Shown: piece by piece, positions 1 to 6,580 of the stretch
How positions within the stretch are numbered: the stretch's first letter is position 1
Layout of the letters: the number at the start of each line of letters is the position of its first letter
DNA from: an uncultured Clostridia bacterium
Lineage (GTDB): Bacteria; Bacillota; Clostridia; TANB77; CAG-508
Direction of reading: 5' to 3'
Assembly: GCA_934148985.1 (NCBI GenBank)
Contig: CAKPDO010000044.1
Span: 1 to 11,412, forward strand
DNA length: 11,412 nt
Notes under the pieces: generated by a model
Databases searched by the model: none
Seen by the model: the letters and a program-made list of their open reading frames with translations, nothing else
Told to the model about the DNA's origin: nothing
Program-made: the position numbers and the translations under genes

Positions 1-39
1 AAAATATTAGCACTAAACTATAAAAATTTAGTGCTAATA
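1..39 (-). terminator. 13-bp hairpin with T-tract at the window edge
   Basis: A perfect 13-bp inverted repeat TATTAGCACTAAA/TTTAGTGCTAATA (5-17 and 27-39) has a 9-nt loop. On the minus strand it is followed by at least four T residues running off the window. It is probably the definitive terminator after the small gene, or a terminator shared with a gene outside the window. Confidence 0.6.
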
Positions 40-111
40 AATAAAAATTTTTAAGACATTTTCAAAAATGATTGACACCCATTTTTTTACTTTTTTAATC
101 ATAAATAGCCA

Positions 112-139
112 AAGTGGATTTCCAGTTGGAAATCCACTT
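112..139. terminator. 12-bp hairpin after the small Cys-rich gene
   Basis: A perfect 12-bp inverted repeat AAGTGGATTTCC/GGAAATCCACTT with a 4-nt loop follows the small gene by 23 bases. T-runs lie on both sides but 15 to 20 bases away from the stem, so it may protect the 3' end or terminate inefficiently. It is flanked by a 15-base direct repeat (81-95, 157-171). Confidence 0.55.
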
Positions 140-162
140 CGGATTGTGTTTTGACTATTTTT

Positions 163-342
163 TTACTTTTTATGTCTGTACGGACACTGTGGCCCGTCTG
201 ACATGTTAACACAGTTATTCGGTATTATGCCGAATTTCTTCTTGGATCTCTTTTGAGTTTCATGCTGGTTTCCTTCCACCCAGCACTTGCCCTTGCAGTC
301 CTCGCAATATTCATTACTGTTGTTAAAAATAGAAATAGCCAT
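163..342 (-). CDS. Small Cys-rich protein of unknown function (59 aa)
   Basis: I do not recognise the family. The 59-residue product begins MAISIFNNSNEYCEDCKGKC, giving CxxCxxxC (Cys13, 16, 20). A basic middle (QKRSKKK) follows, then Cys44 and a GPQCPYRHKK tail with Cys53 and His57. The five cysteines and two histidines suggest a small metal-binding or nucleic-acid-binding protein; that is inference. There is no signal peptide or membrane helix. Support for a real gene is strong: a consensus promoter (404-432), a full AAGGAGG at six bases from the ATG, and a stable hairpin 24 bases after the TAA. It is a single-gene unit behind the 6S RNA. Confidence 0.75.
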   Translation of the reverse strand: MAISIFNNSNEYCEDCKGKCWVEGNQHETQKRSKKKFGIIPNNCVNMSDGPQCPYRHKK

Positions 343-348
343 TTTGTT

Positions 349-370
349 CCTCCTTGGCCTTATCAAGGCC
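349..370 (-). promoter_or_regulatory. Leader hairpin next to the ribosome binding site
   Basis: AAGGAGG (349-355), six bases from the ATG, is preceded immediately by a 6-bp hairpin GGCCTT-GAT-AAGGCC (356-370). An alternative 5-bp pairing CCTTG/CAAGG would cover the first part of the ribosome binding site. The two folds exclude each other, so translation could be modulated. The site also shows that the ATG at 342, not an upstream TTG at 366, is the start. Confidence 0.45.
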
Positions 371-403
371 TTCTTTGTTATTTTGTTAACGAGTTACAAA
401 TAT

Positions 404-432
404 ATTATAATATTTTTTTGCCAGATTGTCAA
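404..432 (-). promoter_or_regulatory. Consensus sigma-A promoter of the small Cys-rich gene
   Basis: On the minus strand a perfect TTGACA (427-432) and a perfect TATAAT (404-409) are exactly 17 bases apart. Transcription should start near 397, leaving a leader of about 55 nt. It is the only full-consensus promoter in the window, so the small downstream gene is probably strongly expressed. The promoter lies about 36 bases after the 6S RNA terminator. Confidence 0.88.
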
Positions 433-467
433 CAGATTATGTCTATTTTCAAAAATAAAATTCAAAC

Positions 468-671
468 AAAAAAAGCTTCCCCGCCTTAGCCGTAAGCTAT
501 CAAAATTTTTAATAACCTGCCTCCTCAAAAAACAGGTGGGTGCCAACCTTAATACTCATGGGCTTCTTACGACCAAATGGAAGCAAGCATGCACGCCATA
601 TCAAGAGATAAGCCCCTCTTAAAACTTGTAGGTTCTAAAAATTCTGTCTACACGCACTATGCAGGGTAGCT
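468..671 (-). ncRNA. ssrS: Probable 6S RNA (RNA polymerase-binding regulator)
   Basis: A non-coding stretch of about 204 nt, richer in G+C than its flanks, folds as one long rod. The ends pair as AGCU-A-CCCUGC with GCGGGG-A-AGCU (10 bp, one A-A mismatch), and seven T residues follow as a terminator. Inside is an open bubble of about 16 nt on each side (around GUGCGUGUAGAC and UAGCUUACGGCUAAG). A second stem follows (AUUUUU...AACCU with AGGUU...AAAAAU), then an interrupted hairpin with GCUUC/GAAGC. A large central bubble mimicking an open promoter is the hallmark of 6S RNA, which sequesters sigma-A RNA polymerase in stationary phase. The element GGCACCCACCU near the 3' half agrees with Firmicutes 6S RNAs as I recall them. 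Identification is by structure and memory, not by covariance search. Confidence 0.75.
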
Positions 672-698
672 TTTCTAATTTCTAATTAAGTTATACTT

Positions 699-727
699 AT
701 ATTACCATTAAACATATCAATTTTCAA
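699..727 (-). promoter_or_regulatory. Probable promoter of the 6S-like RNA
   Basis: On the minus strand TTGAAA (722-727) and TAATAT (699-704) are spaced by 17 bases, and TGG precedes the -10 as an extended -10 element. Transcription would begin near 692, about 20 nt before the closing stem of the RNA. A second combination (TTGATA 715-720, TATAAC 690-695, 19 apart) is also possible. Confidence 0.45.
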
Positions 728-833
728 ATTCAAAAATTGCCATAAAAGATAAATATAAGCACTATCATTATTATATCTTATTTTTAATCAATTATTCTAG
801 CTTATGCTATTTATTTTAAATTTGACAATAAAG
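728..833. other. AT-rich intergenic stretch between the yhaN-like gene and the 6S promoter
   Basis: Nothing convincing is seen. A weak imperfect stem (746-751 with 774-779) could terminate the yhaN-like transcript, but its T-run is short. Confidence 0.3.
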
Positions 834-3183
834 TTATTTTCTACTTTCATGACACACAAAATAAATAATTTGATACTCTTCACTTAATTTATTTAGTAAA
901 TTAAGTGCATTTTTTATTTTATTCTCATCCAAATTAGCAAATGGGTCATCCAAAATAATAAAAGGTTTTTCTTTTTCAAACAAGCAATCAGCCAAGCTAA
1001 GCCTCATGCTAATATAAATTAGGTCTTTATATCCAGTACTAAAATAATTCATTTCTTTTGCAGAGCCTTGTTCATTTATTGTAACATTTAAATTAACATC
1101 TAAATTGACATCAATATCCTTTTGGCTTATAATTTTTAATTTTTGAACAAAACTCTTTTTCATATTTGACAAATAGTGTGAAGAAAATTGCTCTTTTGCT
1201 GTTTCCAAAAATTTTTTTGTAATTTCTAATACTTCGCATTTTTGTTTCATTTCCTCTATTGTTTGTTCTAAATCATTTAGCCTATTTTCGATATCAATGG
1301 TTCCGTCTAAATTGCTTTCTAATAGCTCAATTTGATTTTTTAAATAGTTTTTTTCATCATTAAGCGTATTTATTTGTACTGTAGTATTTCTTATTTTTTC
1401 TTCAATTTCGCTTCTTTCAATATTTGTCATATCATAAGTTTTACTATTTACTAATTCTTCAATATTATTTTGCTTTTTGTAATTTTCACTCATTTCGAGT
1501 TTTGCTTCAAAATCTTGCTTGCACTTACTTAGCATTGATTTTTTTACTTTCATTTCTTGTGCATATGCAACATAAGATTGGTCAGGATTTTCAAAATATT
1601 TAGAAAAATATGTTTTAATGCTTTCTTCTAATTCATTTAATTTTTCAGTTATTTCTCTTTGCTTTGCTGTTAAGTTGCTTTGATTATTAACTATTCCCTC
1701 ATATTTATTATATAATGTCTTAATTTCTGTTAATTTTAAAAGCATGTCATCATCATTTTGATTATCTTTTAAATACAAATCAACAAAAGCTTCTATTTCA
1801 ATATTATAATTATATTCTTTTTCTTTTAATTTTTCGACAAATTCATGAATATCTCTTTTTTCATCTTCTTTATCTAATCTTTTTTTATTTTGTCTATTAT
1901 ATGAATTTATCTTTATTAGTGTACATATCGCAATTATTATGCTAAAAATCATCCCGCCTGTTATAATGTTTAAATTCTGGCTAATAAATCCATATATTCC
2001 AACTGCTAGTCCAATCAAAATCAATATTCCAAGAATTATGCATACTATTTTGTCTTTATTTCTTTGCTTGTTAATTTCTTTAATTTCTGTTGCTAGAATT
2101 GTTTCTTTTTCTTCATTCGTATTTATTTGATTTTCAATATCATTTATGCTTTTATAATCTGATATTTTTTCATTTATTATTTCTTCCGAAATTTTATTGT
2201 TGTTAAATTTTTCTTTGAGTTCTCTCGTTTCTTCATTTTCTATCATAGAATTTTCATAATTTGCTACTTCTACCTTATATTTTTCAATTAAGAAACTTTT
2301 TTCAATCAAAGTTTCAATTTCTTCATCAGTTGGAACTCCTTCTTTGAAAAATTGTTCAATTTGTTCCAAGTTTTTTCTTGCTTCGTCTAAATTATTTTGT
2401 AGCATTTTATAATTTTCTAATTTAGCATTTTTGGTTTCTTCTTTGATTTTTAGTTCTAGCAATTTATTCAAATTACTTTTTTCTTCTTCTTTTTCTTTTA
2501 ATTCATTTTTTAGTAAATTATATTTTTCCTTTCTCTCTTGAAGATTTTTTTCATCAATTTTAGACTGTTCTAATTTTTTCTCTATATTCGCCTTTTCTAA
2601 AGCAAGTTCATTTATTTTTCCCCTTGAACCAGTCTTTTTGTAATTTTTTATTGCCTTGTCTAACATATCTATTGCTTTTTCTGAAGTATTTACATCATTT
2701 TCACTTTCTAAAATATTTCCAAGTTTTGCATTTATACTATCATTCATAGATGTTTCCATATCTTGTCCAGACACAAATGTACTTCTCTCATATGCTTCCT
2801 TATTTAAGCCAAATATTTCTTCCCCAATATTTTCTGAAAAGTCGCTAGTTTCTAAGTTTGTTGATAAGTCATATAATTTGAAAGTATCTTCATTTTCTTT
2901 TTTTCCAAAAAATCTTTCTAATTTATATCTTTTACCATTTACTTCAAATTCTATGTTTCCACCAAAAGCACCACCTTGCCAAGGCATATATTTTTTTCTA
3001 TCAATTAATGCTTTTGTGTTTCTTTTGGTTTCCATACCATAAAACATTGCTTTTATGAAACTTGCAAAAGTTGTTTTCCCATATCCATTTTCTTCTTTTA
3101 TTGTATTAAGGCCGCAATTAAAACTATAATCATACCCGAGATAACTTGCCAAAGTTTTCTATATGACATTTAACTAGTTTCAT
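834..3183 (-). CDS. YhaN/SbcC-like membrane-anchored ATPase, read through a CGGG frameshift site
   Basis: An Rad50/SbcC-type ABC ATPase, partner of the upstream nuclease. The natural start is the ATG at 3183, sharing ATGA with the upstream stop and giving MKLVKCHIENFGKLS, the canonical N-terminus. The frame then meets CGG and stops two codons later. Skipping the C at 3138 continues G-YDYSFNCGLN and the rest, 782 residues in all. Visible motifs: Walker A ENGYGKTT (about 31-38), Q-loop FVSGQD, a degenerate signature YFSTGYKDL, Walker B IILDDPFANLD, and H-switch FVCHE. Long coiled coils flank two adjacent transmembrane helices (about residues 375-397 and 403-425) where Rad50 has its zinc hook; no CxxC hook is present. 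A TTG at 3152 would only give an N-truncated protein. Confidence 0.88.
3135..3138 (-). other. CGGG recoding site in the yhaN-like gene
   Basis: Codons AAG TTA TCT are followed by CGG GTA TGA, a stop two codons on. Reading CGGG as one glycine gives NFGKLS-G-YDYSFN, which matches the expected N-terminal strand of the SbcC/YhaN fold. The upstream part has its own proper start overlapping the sbcD-like stop, so the gene is clearly meant to be read across this site. Confidence 0.75.
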
Positions 3184-4271
3184 TCGTCAACCTCCTCTCC
3201 GGAAAGAGCCTTTATTCCACATATAATAATTTTTTTCTTTCCCTCGTCTGATATACCATCTTGTCTTAAAATCAATCTTATAAATTCACCTTTTAATGAT
3301 GCATCATTTTCATATGACATATAATCTACTTTCAAATTTGTTTCATCATATATTTTCGCAAAATAAAACATTTCTTTGTATTTTTTTTCTAAATATTTGA
3401 TATCTCTTTCAGAATCTATTTCAACTTTTCCCTTTAAAACTATTTTTACAAGAGCTTCTTTTTCTATGTCTTTTACTTGTTCATCTATTTTTCTTTCTGC
3501 ATCTAAATTTGTAAGGGTTCCTGTAATGTCTACATCAATCGCATATAATTTTCTATGTGCAAATGGGATAAACTCTGAACTGATTTTTTTGTTTTCTTCA
3601 TCAACATTTAGTAATACAAATCCTTTTTCTCCACATTCGTCAAATCCTCTACCCTCTAGGCATCCAGAATAACAATATACTCCTCTTGTATCAATTGCTT
3701 CTTTTTTATATTTATGGATATGTCCTAATGCTAGATAATCTATGTTTTTATTTTTTAATGACTGTATATTTATTCCCTCACTATCTTTTTGGTCATATTT
3801 TGATTCCTGACCATGTAATAAAACTATATTTATATCACTTTTATTTAACATAAGAGAACTATACATTTCGTAATTTTTGACTTTTCCAAATTCAATTCCT
3901 GCAATTACAAGGTTTCCATATCTATAATATTGCCATTCATTGCTATTGAATAATTTAAGATTAGATGGTATTTCTTCTAATTCTGTAATAAAACTTGCTT
4001 CATCATGATTTCCTTTTAAATATATAAAGTCAATTTGTGGATTAGCACAAATACTATTTAATACAACATTTTTTGCTTTTGTTGTTATATCTTTTTTATC
4101 AAACATATCTCCAGCAATTAATATAATTTTCACATCATTTTTTGCTGCATATTCTACCATTTTTTGGTATGTTCTTAAAATTTCATCTCTACGCTCTTTG
4201 GCTTTTCCGCTATCAAAATTTGCTTGCATTTTTGAATCTAAATGTAAATCACTACAATGAATTATTTTCAT
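3180..4271 (-). CDS. SbcD/YhaO-like DNA repair metallophosphoesterase
   Basis: A calcineurin-like nuclease subunit of the Mre11/SbcD type, 363 residues. All phosphoesterase motifs are visible: CSDLHLD (Asp8, His10), IAGDMFDKKD, LKGNHDE, LLHGQE and ALGHIHK, which bind two Mn2+ ions. The C-terminal 130 residues are the capping/partner-binding region. With its partner it should process DNA ends or hairpins. The partner is of the membrane-anchored YhaN type, so YhaO is a better model than classical SbcD. The ATG at 4271 follows GGGAG at 9 bases. The stop TGA overlaps the start ATG of the next gene in ATGA, indicating tight coupling. No clear -35 was found between the upstream terminator and this gene. 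Confidence 0.88.
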   Translation of the reverse strand: MKIIHCSDLHLDSKMQANFDSGKAKERRDEILRTYQKMVEYAAKNDVKIILIAGDMFDKKDITTKAKNVVLNSICANPQIDFIYLKGNHDEASFITELEEIPSNLKLFNSNEWQYYRYGNLVIAGIEFGKVKNYEMYSSLMLNKSDINIVLLHGQESKYDQKDSEGINIQSLKNKNIDYLALGHIHKYKKEAIDTRGVYCYSGCLEGRGFDECGEKGFVLLNVDEENKKISSEFIPFAHRKLYAIDVDITGTLTNLDAERKIDEQVKDIEKEALVKIVLKGKVEIDSERDIKYLEKKYKEMFYFAKIYDETNLKVDYMSYENDASLKGEFIRLILRQDGISDEGKKKIIICGIKALSGEEVDE

Positions 4272-4315
4272 TTTATTTTTCTCCCTTTTACATATATTAT
4301 TACAAATATTTTAAT

Positions 4316-4353
4316 AAAAAAATTGGAAAAGAGCTTTTTACCCCTTTCCAATT
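4316..4353 (-). terminator. Strong intrinsic terminator after the zinc-ribbon gene
   Basis: On the minus strand a 13-bp stem (AATTGGAAAGGGG/CTCTTTTCCAATT with two G-U pairs) closes a 7-nt loop and is followed directly by seven T residues. It begins at the stop codon of the zinc-ribbon gene. It is the clearest terminator in the window and separates the upstream cluster from the yhaO-yhaN pair. Confidence 0.85.
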
Positions 4354-4810
4354 ACTTGCATCCACTACATCCAGAGCAATTTCCTCCACATCCCTTATCT
4401 TTCTCATCATCAGGGTTACCATTCCAATCAAGTTCTATAAGATTGCCACATTCTGGGCATTTTATTTCATTGAAATTTTCATCAATATTAGCTCCAAATT
4501 CTAAGCCACAATAAGGACAATTTATTTGAAACTCATTTTCATTATTCGGTTCTTCATCATAAATATCATCATATAAGTCATCCATTCTATCATTTAGCAC
4601 TTGAATTATGCGGTCTGTTTGCTCTTGTTTTTTTATAATTGCATTTAGTTTGTCTTCTTTATAATTCATAATTTTTTCTATTTCATTTATTGTAAAATCA
4701 ACCATTTCTGCTGTTTTTTGTTTTACATATAATAATTCTTCTTTGTCTTTTATATTTTCATCTAAGTCTTTGAAAAAATTATTTAATTGAGTTCTAAAGT
4801 CTTCTAACAT
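4352..4810 (-). CDS. Zinc-ribbon protein with acidic coiled region, CD1247-like
   Basis: A 152-residue protein of unknown function. The N-terminal part (about 1-85) is charged and helical, probably a coiled coil (LEDFRTQLNNFFKDLDENIK to DDLYDDIYDEE). A classical zinc ribbon follows: CPYC (about 97-100), 15 residues, then CPECGNLIELDW. The last 13 residues are Cys- and Gly-rich (GCGGNCSGCSGCK) with four more cysteines, which may bind another metal or act in redox. Layout and position after efp resemble the clostridial CD1247-type proteins; this is from memory and not from alignment. The start at 4810 has AAAGG seven bases upstream. The gene ends inside a strong terminator stem, so it closes the cluster. 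Confidence 0.7.
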   Translation of the reverse strand: MLEDFRTQLNNFFKDLDENIKDKEELLYVKQKTAEMVDFTINEIEKIMNYKEDKLNAIIKKQEQTDRIIQVLNDRMDDLYDDIYDEEPNNENEFQINCPYCGLEFGANIDENFNEIKCPECGNLIELDWNGNPDDEKDKGCGGNCSGCSGCK

Positions 4811-4830
4811 TATTTAGCCTTTCTTTTTGT

Positions 4831-4870
4831 ATTAGGGACATATCTTTTAAGCTACAAGATAGTCCCTAAT
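4831..4870. other. Intercistronic hairpin between efp and the zinc-ribbon gene
   Basis: A 9-bp stem ATTAGGGAC/GTCCCTAAT continues after a one-base bulge into TATCTT/AAGATA with a 9-nt loop. It starts 8 bases after the efp stop. No T-run follows on the minus strand, so it is more likely a processing or stability element that sets efp apart from the next gene than a terminator. Confidence 0.45.
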
Positions 4871-4878
4871 GCGAAAAA

Positions 4879-5445
4879 TTATATTCTTTCCATATATTCA
4901 CATGTACGTGTATCTACTCTTAATACATCACCGATGTTTACAAACATTGGAACTTGAAGTTCTAATCCTGTTTCTAATGTTGCTGGCTTTCCTGATGTTG
5001 TTGTTGTGTTTCCAGCAAATCCAGGTTCTGTATATGTTACTTCTAGTTCTACAAATATTGGAGGCTCAACTGCAAATACTTTTCCTTTATATGAAAGTAT
5101 TTTTACTTGCATATTTTCTTTTAAATATTTCAAGCAATCTCCTATTTGGTCTTTATTTAATGGCATTTGGTCATATGTTTCATTATCCATAAAGTAATAT
5201 AAATCACCATCACTATATAAATATTGCATTTCTTTTTTCTCTATTTCTGCTCCTGGATATTTATCTGATGGGTTGAATGTTTTTTCTAATACTGCTCCTG
5301 TTATTACGTTTTTTAATTTTGTACGTACAAAAGCTGAACCTTTTCCTGGTTTTACGTGTTGAAATTCTACTACTCTATATACGTTTCCTTCCATTTCAAA
5401 TGTTGTTCCATTTCTAAAATCTCCTGCTGAATAAACTGCTGCCAT
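4879..5445 (-). CDS. efp: Translation elongation factor P
   Basis: EF-P binds ribosomes stalled at polyproline stretches and promotes peptide bond formation. The 188-residue protein has the three OB-like domains of the family. Domain I carries the loop FQHVKPGKGSAFVR, with Lys35 at the position that is post-translationally modified in Bacillus subtilis (Lys32 there). Further matches are EKTFNPSDKYPGAEI, MQYLYSDGD and, in domain III, KPATLETGLELQVPMFVNIGD. Length is normal. The start at 5445 has AGGAG seven bases upstream. Placement directly after a Xaa-Pro peptidase is common in Clostridia. It is followed by an intercistronic hairpin and a zinc-ribbon gene. Confidence 0.97.
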   Translation of the reverse strand: MAAVYSAGDFRNGTTFEMEGNVYRVVEFQHVKPGKGSAFVRTKLKNVITGAVLEKTFNPSDKYPGAEIEKKEMQYLYSDGDLYYFMDNETYDQMPLNKDQIGDCLKYLKENMQVKILSYKGKVFAVEPPIFVELEVTYTEPGFAGNTTTTSGKPATLETGLELQVPMFVNIGDVLRVDTRTCEYMERI

Positions 5446-5482
5446 ACTATTTCTCCTTTCAATTTTTCAAAATCTTTTTTAT

Positions 5483-5506
5483 TTTAAATCTTCTTTCCGA
5501 TTTAAA
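5483..5506. other. Small hairpin across the pepP stop codon
   Basis: An 8-bp perfect inverted repeat (TTTAAATC/GATTTAAA, 8-nt loop) covers the reconstructed pepP stop. There is no T-run after it on the minus strand, so termination is unlikely. It may influence RNA stability between pepP and efp. Confidence 0.3.
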
Positions 5507-6570
5507 GAGCTTCGATTATTATACACTCTTTATTTGATTCTGTCAAGGCAATTGCACCTTTCTTTGTTACAAGTACCGTATCTTCTATTCTTACTCCAAA
5601 ATTTCCGGCTATATATATCCCGTGGTTCATCTGTTATTACCATGTTTTCTTTTAAATTAAAGTCACTTTTTATTCCAACAATTGGGGCTTCATGAATTTC
5701 TAGTCCTACTCCATGGCCTAAACTATGAATTAAGGTATTTTGATTTAGATTAAAATCGCTTTCTACACCTTTTACAATAGCTTTTATATTTGCGCCATCC
5801 CTTATTTGGTTTAATGCTATTTTTTGATTTTTTAATACAAGATTATATATATTTTTTTGTTCTTCTGTTATTTCTCCTACAAAAATCGTTCTTGTCATAT
5901 CTGAACAATATCCATTTACAATACATCCCATGTCTATTGTTATAATATCTTTTTTCTGTATTGTTCTATCTGTTGGCACTGCATGTGGTTTAGACGAATT
6001 TTCGCCAGATGCTACTATTGCACTAAATGATTCGCCCTCACTATTATCCATATAATAGTCATGTATTTTTCTTGCGATCTGTTTTTCTGTAAGACCTGGT
6101 TTTATATAATTTTTTAACATTTCAAAGCAATTGTCAGTTATCTCACAAGCTTTTTTTATGCTTGCAATTTCTTCATCATCTTTTATCATTCTAAGTTGGA
6201 TTAATAACTCCTCTGCTTCTACAAAATTATTTATTTTGAATTTTCTAATATATTCTTTATATTTTTTGTATGTTAAATATTCTTCTTCAAATCCAACATT
6301 TTCACAAAATAGGAAAAAGTTTTCGTATTCATCTTTTGATATGTTTTTTTGATCATCTACTACTATTTCATCGAATGGCGTTACTACACTAGACACATAT
6401 TCCATATATCTTCCATCTGTTATAAAAATATTTTCTTTTCTTGTTAAAATCAAAATTCCCTCAGCTTCTATTTTAGTCAAATATCTTATATTTATTGGAT
6501 TTACTATTATCATGCCTTGTAAATTTAATCCTGCCATTTTGTTTCGTATTGCTTGCAATCTATCATTCAT
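5502..6570 (-). CDS. Xaa-Pro aminopeptidase (M24B), read through a CGGG frameshift site
   Basis: A cytoplasmic dinuclear-metal peptidase that removes an N-terminal residue preceding proline. It has a creatinase-type N-domain (about 1-125) and a pita-bread catalytic domain. Metal ligands are Asp213 (IDMG), Asp224 (SDMTR), His286 (LGHGVGLEIHE) and Glu315 (TDEP); His196 (KPHAVPT) is also conserved. After TDEP the frame meets CGG. Skipping the C at 5622 gives G-IYIAGNFGVRIEDTVLVT, with the fifth ligand Glu329 in RIED, then ESNKECIIIEAL and TAA at 5502. The total is 355 residues, normal for the family. Without the shift the protein continues with an unrelated tail to 5530 and lacks Glu329. The ATG at 6570 has GGAG six bases upstream. 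It lies 10 bases after the prepilin peptidase stop and before efp. Confidence 0.9.
5619..5622 (-). other. CGGG recoding site in the Xaa-Pro aminopeptidase gene
   Basis: Codons GAT GAA CCA are followed by CGG GAT in the upstream frame. Reading CGGG as a single glycine gives DEP-G-IYI, one of the most conserved motifs of M24 peptidases, and restores the remaining 38 residues up to a natural stop. The precision of this match makes the position of the shift unambiguous to within a base or two. Confidence 0.75.
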
Positions 6571-6580
6571 CTTCTACTCC

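Noticed and set aside
192..195. CGGG in the small Cys-rich gene as a recoding site
   Set aside because: There the C ends a GAC codon and GGG is already in frame; the unshifted protein continues sensibly to CPYRHKK and a stop.
481..487. GGCGGGG in the 6S-like RNA as a fourth recoding-type insertion
   Set aside because: The sequence is non-coding, and the C is paired with G in the closing stem, so no base is surplus.
287..622. Plus-strand ORF of 111 codons
   Set aside because: It runs antisense to the small gene and the 6S-like RNA, has no ribosome binding site and no recognisable motif.
834..3152. TTG at 3152 as start of the yhaN-like gene
   Set aside because: It removes the conserved N-terminal strand. 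A proper ATG with the ATGA overlap exists at 3183 and reads the conserved N-terminus up to the CGGG site.
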